NCBI GenBank assembly: GCA_963731125.1
Contig: CAVSVP010000012.1
Span: forward strand, 1 to 38,204
From: CAVSVP01 sp963731125
GTDB taxonomy: Bacteria > Pseudomonadota > Gammaproteobacteria > Competibacterales > Competibacteraceae
DNA length: 38,204 nucleotides
Direction of reading: 5' to 3'
Position 1 is the first letter of the stretch. Each line of letters begins with the position of its first letter. The notes under the pieces were generated by a model. It was not told the origin of the DNA and did no database searches. It saw only the letters and a list, made by a program, of their open reading frames with translations. Of the stretch, positions 1 through 10,000 are shown piece by piece. The translations under genes were made by a program, and so were the position numbers.

Positions 1-1010
1 TCAATGCGCATGGCACGGGATCCCTGCTTGTTTTGACAGATGCGCACCGCCGCTTCCCGGTTCTGGTGTCCCCAGGCTCGGAAGGCACCCGCCCAAAAAT
101 GAGGCCGGATGCGCTGGTATGAGGTTTTACTAGGAATGGTAACGGCACACAGCGCGGGGAGGTGATCTAGAAGCCCGGCAATAAAGCTGCCGGCTTCACG
201 GCTGATATGGGAGGCTTGCTGCGGATCACCGCTAATGTTTTCTCCCTCACGCCATAGGCTAAAATTGAGGTGACAGCCGGATCCGGCTTTGTCTGCCACG
301 ATTTTGGGTAGAAAAGAGGCGACGTAGCCGTGCGGTATAGCCATCCCGCGCACGGTTTCACGGTAGATGATTTGTTGATCCGCAGAGCGCAACGCTTCGA
401 CAGGTCGGACGTTTAGCTCCTGTTGCCCCGGACCGGATTCCGGGTAGTAGCTTTCCACCGCAACGCCCTGGGCAATGAGTGCATCGGCAAGCTCGTTAAT
501 GAAGGCCCGGTGAAGGTTCATCGAACCGGTCGCGGAAAAGACGGTGTCATCCGCCGGTTTTAGGGCACCTTCCTCGGTTCGGCGGAGTAGAAAAAACTCA
601 TTCTCGAAAGCCGCCTTTATTACCAGGCCCCGTTCGGCAAGCTGCTGGATTTGCCTTTGTAGAAAGCCTCGCGGGCAGTGTTCCCAGAGCGTTCCTGTTT
701 CGCTGATGACCATGTCGGTTAATACCTGGGCATGACCTTCGGCAAAGGGGAGAAGCGTCAGGGTGGACCAGTCCGGCATCAGGCGAACTTCCCCCACCGG
801 CCCGAGCCCGGTTTCGGGAACCACGCTATCATACATGACCGGCAAGGCCATCTGGGCCAGGGTAATGCCTATGCCGTTATCAATAACCTCTTCCAGGTAG
901 TTGATGTGGATGGCTTTAGCACGAATGACATTGGCATTGTCACACCATAACAGTCGCACAAACTTAATGCCGGCACCTTTTAATGTTTGCTTAAGTGCGT
1001 TATCCATCAT
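1..1010 (-). CDS. Glutamine synthetase family protein (partial, C-terminus beyond window)
   Basis: The minus-strand frame reads about 336 residues and runs off the left edge. It carries the glutamine synthetase fold landmarks: FENEFF (metal-ligand glutamates near residues 135 and 137), ESGPGQQE (E190 and E197), GSGCHLNFSLW (histidine 246), then WG-x-x-NREAAVR. By family knowledge such enzymes ligate ammonia or an amine to the gamma-carboxyl of glutamate using ATP. The methionine in the usual GSGMH motif is a cysteine, and the sequence looks more like the GlnA-like/gamma-glutamyl-amide synthetase branch than canonical GlnA, so the substrate is open. Two adjacent ATGs (1010 and 1007) are possible; an AGG a few bases upstream fits 1007 slightly better. 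The gene follows a 44-residue ORF at 23 bp. Confidence 0.88.
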   Translation of the reverse strand, partial: MMDNALKQTLKGAGIKFVRLLWCDNANVIRAKAIHINYLEEVIDNGIGITLAQMALPVMYDSVVPETGLGPVGEVRLMPDWSTLTLLPFAEGHAQVLTDMVISETGTLWEHCPRGFLQRQIQQLAERGLVIKAAFENEFFLLRRTEEGALKPADDTVFSATGSMNLHRAFINELADALIAQGVAVESYYPESGPGQQELNVRPVEALRSADQQIIYRETVRGMAIPHGYVASFLPKIVADKAGSGCHLNFSLWREGENISGDPQQASHISREAGSFIAGLLDHLPALCAVTIPSKTSYQRIRPHFWAGAFRAWGHQNREAAVRICQNKQGSRAMRI

Positions 1011-1033
1011 ATACCTAAGAAAAGCTCAGCCAG

Positions 1034-1168
1034 TTATTCACTGCCTGTGTCACCCAAAGCTATCGAGTAAAAATTTCTCTCGAGACACGCTGTAAAGACA
1101 TCCTCTGTAAGCTCAACTGCAGCATCCTTGCCATAGACGGTCTCGATAACAACTTTCAGATCGATCAT
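1034..1168 (-). CDS. Small hypothetical protein, 44 aa
   Basis: A 45-codon frame starts ATG-ATC-GAT and encodes an acidic peptide beginning MIDLKVVIET and ending in GDTGSE. It lies between DUF3303 and the glutamine-synthetase-family gene, in the same direction, 23 bp upstream of the latter. No family is recognised and no convincing ribosome binding site precedes the ATG. It could be a genuine small gene co-transcribed with the ligase, a degraded gene end, or chance. The spacing and good codon quality are the only support. Confidence 0.3.
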   Translation of the reverse strand: MIDLKVVIETVYGKDAAVELTEDVFTACLERNFYSIALGDTGSE

Positions 1169-1183
1169 TCATTGATTACGTTA

Positions 1184-1217
1184 GGGTTAGAACCAGTGTC
1201 AATGTTGGTTTTCACCC
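1184..1217 (-). terminator. Stem-loop overlapping the DUF3303 stop codon
   Basis: GGGT (1184-1187) pairs with ACCC (1214-1217), and AACCA pairs with TGGTT inside it, around a loop of about 10 bases. It sits at the 3' end of the DUF3303 gene on the minus strand. There is no T-tract, so it is a weak terminator candidate. The stretch 1192-1212 recurs with one mismatch at 22256-22276. Confidence 0.3.
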
Positions 1218-1486
1218 TACTTACCTGCCAGCACCTTGTGCATATCATCATTGTCGACTACCGGCGTGAGCTTGTTTAAGGCCAAGTCGGTCCACATATG
1301 AAACAATTTGGCAATCTGTACGGCATCCGAAGACTCCAACAGACTCCAGTTTTCATCTTGAGTAAGTGAATGCCATGTTCCCAAGAGTTTAACTCCCTCG
1401 ACTTCGCCGTTGCCTATTTCTTGAAATCGCTGATAAACGGCATCACGATTTTTCGTTTCAATTTTGGTATAAGCTATGAATAACAT
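1217..1486 (-). CDS. DUF3303 family protein
   Basis: This 89-residue cytoplasmic protein opens MLFIAYTKIETKNRDAV and contains GVKLLGTWHSL, followed by a WTDLALNKLTPVVDNDD tail. That is the layout of the short DUF3303 family: an alpha/beta barrel-like single domain of about 90 residues with a conserved G-x-W-H centre. Function is unknown for the family. The start is supported by GAGGAG seven bases upstream of the ATG. The neighbour upstream on the same strand is an exported SnoaL-like protein about 100 bp away; nothing in the sequence links their functions. Confidence 0.75.
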   Translation of the reverse strand: MLFIAYTKIETKNRDAVYQRFQEIGNGEVEGVKLLGTWHSLTQDENWSLLESSDAVQIAKLFHMWTDLALNKLTPVVDNDDMHKVLAGK

Positions 1487-1591
1487 TGGCTTTTCTCCTC
1501 TGTTGCTTTAAGTTGTTTTTCTTTATTTCTTCGGCGCCTTCTACTGACCGAGACGCTCCCGCTAATGATGATAAGCAGCTCCCGCATGCAC

Positions 1592-2116
1592 TTATTCCAA
1601 CAGCCCAAGTTCCTCGAACTGGGTGTATTTGTCCCAACTCACCCAGCTCTCGACAATCTTGCCGTTCTCGAACCGGTCGATCTGCACGCCCGTCCAGCTC
1701 ACCCGTTTGCCCGTCGGCGGCAGCCCTTCGTAGTCACCCTGCTGGGATCCTGTAAACCGCCAGTGGGTCGCCACCTTGTCGCCCTCGACGATTTGCATCA
1801 AGATCTCGACACGCAGGTCGGGAAAGGCGCGGTGATTGCTCTCGACGATGGCGAGCCAGGCGGCGAGATCGATCGCCTTGACGCCGCCACCGGCAGAAGG
1901 CTCCTGGTGATTAATATAGTTTTCCGTGAAGATCGCCTTGGGATCATCCGAATTGCCGCCGGCCCACATGTTAAGGGCACGACGCGACAAGCTTTTTTCG
2001 GCATCTAGCATCGTTTGCTCAACCTCCGGTAAGTGGGCGGCATTACCTTTTTCGCCTGCCGCATGGGTCGCCGGACAAGATAGGATCAATACGGCGATGG
2101 CAGTCAGCTTTACCAT
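1592..2116 (-). CDS. Exported SnoaL-like / ester cyclase family protein
   Basis: The mature part (about 150 residues) has the SnoaL-like NTF2-fold pattern: a tetra-helical start, IFTENYINHQ, FPDLRVEILMQIVEGDKVATHWRFTG, a GLPPTGKRVSWTGVQIDRFENGKIVESW block and a C-terminal D-x-x-x-QFEELGLL. Family members include polyketide cyclases and many uncharacterised environmental proteins. The N-terminus MVKLTAIAVLILSCPATHAA looks like a signal peptide, with either a signal peptidase I site after THAA or a weak lipobox ending at the cysteine. A longer frame reaches 2308 but that extension looks non-coding. GTG codons at 2122 and 2128 sit closer to the AAGGTGG sequence than the ATG does, so the exact start is uncertain. 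Confidence 0.75.
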   Translation of the reverse strand: MVKLTAIAVLILSCPATHAAGEKGNAAHLPEVEQTMLDAEKSLSRRALNMWAGGNSDDPKAIFTENYINHQEPSAGGGVKAIDLAAWLAIVESNHRAFPDLRVEILMQIVEGDKVATHWRFTGSQQGDYEGLPPTGKRVSWTGVQIDRFENGKIVESWVSWDKYTQFEELGLLE

Positions 2117-2354
2117 GTTCACTCGCACTTTCCACCTTGAAATCAGATTAACTATAGAGCAAGCATTACGCCCTTCACCTTGAGGTTGGACTCTACGCGT
2201 ACTGCAGTGCCGTGGCAACAAAAATGCTACGCAAATCCGGCGGCGTGTTGTTGTAATTTGCTCGTAGAGCACCAGGCTCGCGGTCCCCCCCTGCCTCAGG
2301 AGAACCATAGGGGGTCACGCAGCCACTGTTGTACTTTGTATTGCATTATCGGTC

Positions 2355-5300
2355 TCAATCCGGCCACTGATAAAGGACGTCAATATCGTTATTAATCGGA
2401 TCGGCAATCAAAAGCCACGCCGGTGCTGCAGCCCATTCGACGCCTATCACCCCCGCTGGAATATAGGTTGAGAAGTCGTCGATCGAATACGAATAAAGCA
2501 AGCGACTGTTTGGATCGAATGCTTGAACCGATTCAATATCGCCCGAGGCTCCGCTACTGGTGTTACCCACCAAGATTCTTTCGTTGGTGGTATCCCAAGC
2601 CACCCCGATAGGAAAAGAAAAGGTTCCGTTGAGACCGTTTCCCGGTTGGCCAATCGACACACACCCTTGGCCGCTGTCGGGACATCGCCAGACCACATCG
2701 TTCTCGACGTCGGTGATGTAGCCCGTATCACCATGCCAGGCCACGTCGGAGGGTGCACCGTTTTTGGGCGTCTTAAAAGAACTCAACGAATTGCCGTTTG
2801 CATCGAAAAAGTAAATCAGGTTGGAATCGACATCTTCATCAGTGACGACAATTCGTTGATTTACCGAGTCCCAGTCGATGCCCGATGGAGAAAGAAGGAT
2901 ATCGTTTCCGAAAACCCCGATGACCGTGCCATTTGGCTGGAGAACTTGCACTCGCTGATTTCCGGTATCCGCGACTAGGATGCGGTGGTTGGTATCATCC
3001 CAAGCCACTCCTTGGGGGCTGGAAAATCCGTTGCCGCCAAGAGTATGCACATAGCTGAAGTTCGGCCGATTATTCATCGCACTAAATACCTTAATCCAGT
3101 TTCCGTCGATGACGAGCACGTGCCCGTTGGTACTATCCCAGGCCACGCCCGCAACGTCATTGAAGTTGGCGTTGTTGTCCGGGTATCCGTGGCCGATTGT
3201 TTGGACAAGTCCAGGTATTTCAAATCCACAAGAGTTGCAATGTACGGTCACCACGACCTGGCTCGAGGATTCGTCGGTGAGGTATTGCCATTCGGCATAA
3301 GAAACGGGAAGCGTGATTCCCGCACCAGCGCCGGCCGCCCAGCTCGAACCGCCGCCGCCGCCCGCACCATACACATTCTCCCAACCTACATTGTATGCAC
3401 CTTCGTCAATCTGCGAAACCCCACCGCCGCCGCCGGCATGCCCACCGCCGCCACCGCCGCCGTCCACGCTCTGGCCACCGCTGCAAGCTTGCATGTTGGA
3501 GGTCTGGAGTGTCAGGAAGGACGTGTTGGAGAACCAGGTCTGCGCGTATGGCGTGTTTGTGGAAAGTCCTGCTGCTCCGCCGGGAGCGATCAATTCGCCG
3601 CCATACGAAGGATACAGTTCCCCCGGCCACCATAATGCGGCGGCGCCGCCAGTCACGGTCTGGGTGCCGGCGTAGGGATTGCTGCCGTAGGCAGGAGCTT
3701 GCCCGCCATAAGAGCTTGGATCGGCCGTACCCGCGGTACCGGTCCCGATTACGTTCTGCTCACCCGAGCCGCCGATCGCGATTCCACCATAACCGCCCAG
3801 GGACGGGACGGTGCTTACCTTACCATTGATGCCACCGCCGCCGCCGCCGCCGGCGATAGCGAGGGTGTTCAAGCCTTCAGCGCCGCCGTCACAGCCTGCG
3901 CTGACAAAAGAATCCGGCACCGGAGTGGTGGTCACCATTGATGCTGCGCCGCCCGCCGCGGAAGTAAAACATCCGTCGGTCATGCCCTGGCAGTTAAAGT
4001 TCTCTTCATCCGCACCGTTTTCGCCGACATAGAGATAGAGCGTCTCCCCGGCCAGGGAGTCCGCCGGAATCACGGCCTGGGCCCGGCCCCCGGCGCCGCC
4101 GAGGTTGATCGCCGGCGGGTAGCCGGCGCCGCCGGCACCCCCCAGCGCCTGAATGACGACCCAGCCGTCGTCCTGGGTATAGGCCCAGGGCAACTCCCAG
4201 GTGCCGTTAGCCTTCCAGACACACTGTACTGCGCTGCCCAGTGCAATACACGAGTCGGCACCGTTGGTCCCTTCGTCCGGACTGATTGAGTCATTGACAA
4301 CCGGCGGATGCCGGCGACCGGACCCTCGCCGGTGCCGCACGGTTGGGCGATCACGTTTAGCTCGACGGTCACGGTGGGCTTGGTGTTGACCCGGGGCCAA
4401 GTGTCCGAAAGGCTGATGGAGCCGCAGTGGTTCGTTTAGGAAAGCCTCAACGGCGTCGCAGTTCTGCGTGGTGCCATCCAGGGTGCAGGTGCTGATCCAG
4501 TTGGCCGGAAGGGGCGCGCTGGAGTCCATGCCGGCGAGCTTGAAGCCGAGGCGCATGGGCCCCGGCAGATAGGGCACCACCGCATCAAAGCGCACCCGGT
4601 AGGGCGTCTCCGGCGTCAGACAGAAGCTCTGGGTACCCGTTTGCTCTTCGATGGAGGCCTGGCAGTTCACGTAGACTTCCGCCTCCATAAATTCGATCGA
4701 GTAGAAATTGCTATTGGAACTCGCCGGAATGTTCTCGGTTATTTTCCAGGAACACGACGAGATATCCCAATAATCGATCGCCGTGGTTGGACTGCTGGCC
4801 GCCATGCCCGTGTCGGGATCGGCCCAGATCTGCAAACGAACCCCACCGTTAGTTTGCGTCGTGAAGGTGACCTCCACCTGGGAGTCGGTGCAGTTGCCGC
4901 TGTAGCCGGTGATGGCCGGCACCGCCAGGGAGGGAACAGGCGTCCCGTTCGTCGGTGCGTCCGGCTCGGAGGTGAGATTAATCAGGCGGGAAGGCACTTG
5001 CAGGTTAAGGGGATTGGTGGACGAACTCCAATCGGTGTCGATCGTGCCGAGCGTAACCTGCGCATTGCCGTAACAGCTACCGGAGCTGGCGGTGCAGCCC
5101 GTGCCCGAGGCCGGCGTCCACTCCCAGAATGTCAATGCGGTCGGCTTGTCACCGCTGGCCGACCAGGTGCAGGTGCAACCGGCTTTATCGTCGGCAACGA
5201 AACCCTTGCAGCTCGGGTACTCGGTATCCGTCAGCCCCGGGCTCGGCGGCGTCGCCGCGGGCAGGTTGAGCGTCTCGGTGCACTCACAACTGCAGCTGGT

Positions 5301-6941
5301 GCTGACCTGGGGCGCCGGTTGATTGCTCAGGGGCTGCAGGTCCGCAGCCAGACTGGTGTCGATAGCATCCAGGGAGCGCACATACAGCGTCCAGCCCTGG
5401 GTGAGACTGCTTGAGGTCGTGTCGCTTGCCACCGTAAACGACTGGCTGTCTTGCAGTGGGTTGCCCGCCTGGTCGGTGGTGTACCAGGCGTAACTTTGCC
5501 CGGGGACCAAAATCCCGCCGGGTACCGTCCACAGGAGGTTCCCGGTGGCCGCAGTGTTGATGACGCCGGTGTAGTTGACGGCCTGCGAGGCGGTGTCCTC
5601 CAGCACGTAGTAAATCCCTTGGCTAGCATCGCTCGCCTCCTCACCGAGAAAGACCAAACTAGGCTGGTCGGTGGTAATTGTTTCATCGTCCGTCGGAATG
5701 GTAGGCGCGGCTTCCGAAGCCAGCCAGAAGGTGATAACCACCACCGGCTGGTCAGTGCCGGCGGGTGAGAGCCAATTCTGCGCGCAAAAGCCTTGCGTCT
5801 CGCAGGGTACTGGAAATGAGTCGCTGGCGCTGAGCCCATAGCCGCTGCCCACCGCGAAACTGGCACCCCCCGCACCGCCGCCGTTACCCGCGCCGCCGCC
5901 GCCCGCCACGCCGCCGCCACCGGCGCCGCCGCTGCCCTTGCCGTTGCCGCCGAGCACCGTCGCGGTCCCCAAGGTCAGGGTTGCCGTCTCACGCACCCAG
6001 GTCCCGGCAGCGGGCGAGCCTTCCGCCGCCGCCCCGGCAAAACTAAAGGCGCCTGACCCTGATGTACCCCCTGAACCTGCGGCGCCGCCAGTCCAGGAGC
6101 CGGCGTCGAAAAATGCAGGCTGGCCGCTACCCAGGTTATTATTCTTATACCCAAGCACCGGTAAGTTTAAGTTGCTTGGCCGTCCCATGCCAATGCGATT
6201 TTGCTCATCAATCGCGATCGCGACTCCCCCGCCGCCTCCGCTGCAAGCCACGTTCTGGCCGGGATTAAAGTTACTAGGGGACGCCGGGTTCACCAGGATA
6301 CAGGGCGGTGTCGCGCCGGTGTAGCCTTGCCCGCCGCCGCCGCCGCCGGCCACCAGCAGAATACCGTCCAAACTGCTGGGTTTCGGGCTCAAGGCTTGAG
6401 TGGCCACCACGGTGGCCGCGCCGCCGTTGCCGCCCTTACCGGCAGCACCGATTGCCCCGCTGTTCCCCACATAGATATACAGCGACTTGCCGGATAACGC
6501 ATTCCCACGAATCGTCGTCTGGGCCAGCCCCGGTGGGCCGCCGGAGCCCGTGTTGACCGTTCCCCCCAGGGTGCTGCCGCCGTCGCCGCCGCGGCCGCCC
6601 ACCGCCTGGATGGTCACACCGATTTCCGAGGTGGCGAACTGCGCAAGTTCGGTGGCATCGAATACCCAGTTGACCGGCACCTCGCAGACATAGGCCTCCA
6701 CCCCCTGCACCTGCGTGGGACCCGCGCAAAAAGGCGGGAGCGTTACCGCTTTCACGGACGGCGGCGACGGGCGCGACCGCTGCCGGTCAAATGACCAGGC
6801 CGGATCGGCAAGCACCATTGCTAGCACGATAGCCGTGAGCCCGAGAAGCCGCCGCGCCCATTGGCTCGGTACCGGGCGGCAGTAATCCCCCAGGCGCTGC
6901 TGCGAAGGAAAACTTCGAGAGTGCTCATCGGGATGTAACAT
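2355..6941 (-). CDS. Giant exported glycine-rich protein with C-terminal NHL-type propeller
   Basis: This is a 1528-residue protein. A hydrophobic stretch near residues 30-50 (LLGLTAIVLAMVLA), ending at AWS, is a signal peptide or anchor. Two large glycine-rich domains (about 115-395 and 910-1230) are full of GGGGGGG and LYIYVG motifs. Between them lie a module shared with the neighbouring RHS protein (about 420-510), a Cys-rich stretch near 545 and beta-rich Ig-like sequence. Residues from about 1245 carry roughly six NHL-like blades, with repeated GVAWDxTNxRILVxDxxN. NHL propellers usually bind proteins or ligands. Residues about 837-880 read out of frame (see findings). The start has AAGGAGG six bases upstream. 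The gene follows the RHS gene by 75 bp, so the two are probably co-transcribed. Confidence 0.75.
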   Translation of the reverse strand: MLHPDEHSRSFPSQQRLGDYCRPVPSQWARRLLGLTAIVLAMVLADPAWSFDRQRSRPSPPSVKAVTLPPFCAGPTQVQGVEAYVCEVPVNWVFDATELAQFATSEIGVTIQAVGGRGGDGGSTLGGTVNTGSGGPPGLAQTTIRGNALSGKSLYIYVGNSGAIGAAGKGGNGGAATVVATQALSPKPSSLDGILLVAGGGGGGQGYTGATPPCILVNPASPSNFNPGQNVACSGGGGGVAIAIDEQNRIGMGRPSNLNLPVLGYKNNNLGSGQPAFFDAGSWTGGAAGSGGTSGSGAFSFAGAAAEGSPAAGTWVRETATLTLGTATVLGGNGKGSGGAGGGGVAGGGGAGNGGGAGGASFAVGSGYGLSASDSFPVPCETQGFCAQNWLSPAGTDQPVVVITFWLASEAAPTIPTDDETITTDQPSLVFLGEEASDASQGIYYVLEDTASQAVNYTGVINTAATGNLLWTVPGGILVPGQSYAWYTTDQAGNPLQDSQSFTVASDTTSSSLTQGWTLYVRSLDAIDTSLAADLQPLSNQPAPQVSTSCSCECTETLNLPAATPPSPGLTDTEYPSCKGFVADDKAGCTCTWSASGDKPTALTFWEWTPASGTGCTASSGSCYGNAQVTLGTIDTDWSSSTNPLNLQVPSRLINLTSEPDAPTNGTPVPSLAVPAITGYSGNCTDSQVEVTFTTQTNGGVRLQIWADPDTGMAASSPTTAIDYWDISSCSWKITENIPASSNSNFYSIEFMEAEVYVNCQASIEEQTGTQSFCLTPETPYRVRFDAVVPYLPGPMRLGFKLAGMDSSAPLPANWISTCTLDGTTQNCDAVEAFLNEPLRLHQPFGHLAPGQHQAHRDRRAKRDRPTVRHRRGSGRRHPPVVNDSISPDEGTNGADSCIALGSAVQCVWKANGTWELPWAYTQDDGWVVIQALGGAGGAGYPPAINLGGAGGRAQAVIPADSLAGETLYLYVGENGADEENFNCQGMTDGCFTSAAGGAASMVTTTPVPDSFVSAGCDGGAEGLNTLAIAGGGGGGGINGKVSTVPSLGGYGGIAIGGSGEQNVIGTGTAGTADPSSYGGQAPAYGSNPYAGTQTVTGGAAALWWPGELYPSYGGELIAPGGAAGLSTNTPYAQTWFSNTSFLTLQTSNMQACSGGQSVDGGGGGGGHAGGGGGVSQIDEGAYNVGWENVYGAGGGGGSSWAAGAGAGITLPVSYAEWQYLTDESSSQVVVTVHCNSCGFEIPGLVQTIGHGYPDNNANFNDVAGVAWDSTNGHVLVIDGNWIKVFSAMNNRPNFSYVHTLGGNGFSSPQGVAWDDTNHRILVADTGNQRVQVLQPNGTVIGVFGNDILLSPSGIDWDSVNQRIVVTDEDVDSNLIYFFDANGNSLSSFKTPKNGAPSDVAWHGDTGYITDVENDVVWRCPDSGQGCVSIGQPGNGLNGTFSFPIGVAWDTTNERILVGNTSSGASGDIESVQAFDPNSRLLYSYSIDDFSTYIPAGVIGVEWAAAPAWLLIADPINNDIDVLYQWPD

Positions 6942-7016
6942 GTCTGGCCTCCTTCTTGTCGTTTATGCGCGGGCGCCGCGATCGAAGTCTGTGTCGAGCA
7001 AAGGTCCTGTTGCGGG

Positions 7017-10000
7017 TTATAAAAGTCCGCCAGCCCCAAGGGCTTCTACGACCGCTTCGTCAAGTAAGTTGCCTTCATCAATTCCTTCATATGCTCCGTC
7101 GCCTACTTCCAGGGCAGGATTGTTTCTCCCCTCGCCCAAGGCATTGATCTCGTTTCCAGCAATGTTGGGATCTTCGAGGGCGTTGGCCCCTTCCGCTGTG
7201 CCTTCTACGTTACTGGGACCGACATTTAGCTCGGGAGATGGATCGGGCTCGGCAACCGGAGTTTTAAATACTTTATAGACTATGGCCCCCACGATGCCGA
7301 CGCCTACCACACTGCCGACTCCGATTCCCGCATAAGTCAGGTTCTTAGTAGTGAAGTAGTTATCAACGATCTGACTCTGGCGGCCGTTAGGATCGTTGTT
7401 ATTGATGGGATCATTGGCGGCGTAGTTGTAGGAGTTGACATTTCTGCCGAAGACAGGATCCAGGCTGGTGAAGCGTCCCAGGGAGGTGAGATAGGTTCGC
7501 TCGCCCATGAGCACCAAGTCGAGATTGGTCTCCAGCAGATTGGTGGCCTGCCAGCCGTAGAGGGGCTGCGTGGGTTCGGCGGCAGGGGGGTTGATGGCCT
7601 GGCCCCAGGGACTGTAGAGGATCGGATTGGCGAGATTCTGCGCTGCGCCGGTCGCGTCCAATTGCAGCAGGGCATTGCCGTACTGTAGCGTGGTCACGGT
7701 ATAGTCGGTGTCATCCGGGGTGCTCAGGTCCAGGGTGGCCACCAGGGTGCCGATTACCAGGGTTTGGCTGGTGGGGGTGCCGCTGTCGTCGAGAATAAGC
7801 CCCCCGGCGGCATACCGGATGCTGGTGTCGCTGTTACTGGTGCTGGTGGTTTTTTGGAAGAGATTGCCGTCCGGGGTGCGGTCAAAGGTAATGGTGGTCG
7901 TGCCGTTGCTGGCGCTGATGAGCTGGTTGGTCTGCTCATAGGTCAACGTGGTGTCGCCGTATTGGGTGAGGTTGCCGAGCGAGTCGTGGGCGAGGGTAGC
8001 ATCGGGGGAGGTCGCCTCCACCCGGTCGAGGAAGTCATAGCCCAACTCGAGAGTCTGGCTATCGCTGCCGACAGTGGCGGTGTGGGTGGTGACGTTGCCG
8101 TTTAGATGGGCGTCGACGTTGGTGCCGAGGCTGGCCGGGCTGAAAGTGTAATCCCAATCGGCGCTGAGGCTGTTATCGCTGCTGCTCAAGGTGGCCGCGG
8201 TGAGCCAGCCGGCGGTGTTAAAGGTGTAGGCGTATTGATAGGTGATGCCGTTGAGGCTGAGTGTCTCACCCAGCGTGCGGGTGCTGTTGGGCGAGAGGGT
8301 CAGGGTGTTGCTCAGCACGGTACTGCTGCTCCGGCTCCAGGTTAGTGAGTCGCCTCGGCTCTGGGTGTCGTAGCCGTAGGTGGCGGTGATCACCTCGTTA
8401 CCGCCGCTTTGGGTCTCCAGGGTGTGCACCCGGCCGAAGGTGTCGTACTGCCAGGTGGCGCTCAGTGTTGGCGAATTGGCGCTGTCGGTGCGGTTCAGGC
8501 TCGCCAAGGTGCCGTCGCGGTTGCTGGTGAGCGTGGTAGTGGCAGTGAAAGAGTCGGCAGTAGTGGTGATTACGGTGGTCAATACGCCGGTACCGGCAGC
8601 GAGCTGGTAATCCGTATCGACCGTGGTGCCCCAGACATCGGTGGTCGCAACGGTGCGCCCGAGCAGATCCACCGTCTGGGCCTCGGTGCAGGTGTAGGGT
8701 GCCATGCCCTCGCTGGCGCAGGCGGGGGCCGCGGGCGGGTCCTCGAAGGTATGGGTGATGGTGGTGGTGAGTCCGTCGGGGCTGTAGGTCCAGGACTTGC
8801 TCATGGCCTCGCCACCGGTGCTCGAGTCGCTGTCGCTATAGGCGTTCACTTGCCCGTCGAGTTTGCGCCCGCGCGCGTCGTAGCTAAGGCAACCCACCAC
8901 GCCCGACGATTCCCCGGCTGGGAGGATCTCCAATCCTGCCCGGCGGCCCGCAGCGTCATACACCAGCCGGCGGCTGAGGCCGCCGGCCGCACCGGTGCTC
9001 GTCTCGGGGTAGGTCAGCGTCTGCACCTGCCCGGCCTGGATGACGTCGTCGGTATTGGCACAGGCCGGGCTGCTGGGGGTGGCGGTGTTATCCCAGTAGT
9101 CTAACCCATAGGTGCTGCCGCCGGCGCTGGTCTGCGCGGTCAGCCGCTTCCACTGGCTGTTGGTGGGATCATAATTGGCTTCGTAGTCCGGCAGGGTGGC
9201 TAGATTGCCGTCAAATCCCGGATAGGTGACCCCGGCTTGGGTCCGAAACAGCGCATCATCCCAGGCGGTGGTCTGAGTCAGGGTTACCGCCTGCCCGCCG
9301 CTACTGAGGGTGTCGGAACTCGCTACCGTCGATTGCAGGTCCAGACCTGGATCCAGATCGTCCAGGGCCAGCACGGTCCAGGACCCGCCGTTGATCTGCT
9401 GCTCCACCTGCACAGTGACCGGATTAGACGCGCTCACGGTGGTGTTGTTACGCACATACTGCACCACCAAATTGAGGGCGTCGCCTTTGGTCGTGGCTAC
9501 ACTGGTAGTGGCGGTGTTGTCGCTGCCGCAGCCGTTGCCGGCACCTACATCGGGCCCGGCGGGCGGCCTGGGGTTATCGGGGCGACCTGAGTTATTGGGC
9601 GGCCCGGCATGATCGGGTGGCCCGGCGTGATCGGGTGGCCCGGGGTTATCAGGGCGGCCGGGCCTAGCAGGTTTGCCGGCGTGAGCCGGCGGACCAGTGC
9701 GACGCGATGCTGCTGCCACCAGCGTGCTGGTCGGATTACACTGACCGTTGACCCATAGGGTGGCGCTGCCGTTGCTGTCGCTGGTGAGACGATAAACCAC
9801 GCTGTCCCCGGCGGCGGGGGCGGCGAGATAGGTGGATAGCTGCATAGACCAGGCGCCGTCGGTAACGCCGTCGGGAGGGCTGGTCCAGTTAACCGCAGCG
9901 GTGTTGATGGCCTGTGAGCCGACCCCGGGGGCGGCGAAGTCGGTATTGGCATAGACCGTCGCAATCCAGCCGGCCAGGTTGTCTTGGTCATAAGTCGTCG

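Noticed and set aside
4641..5414. 257-codon plus-strand frame inside the glycine-rich protein gene
   Set aside because: Gly/Arg/Ala-rich shadow of a GC-rich gene with no recognisable domain.
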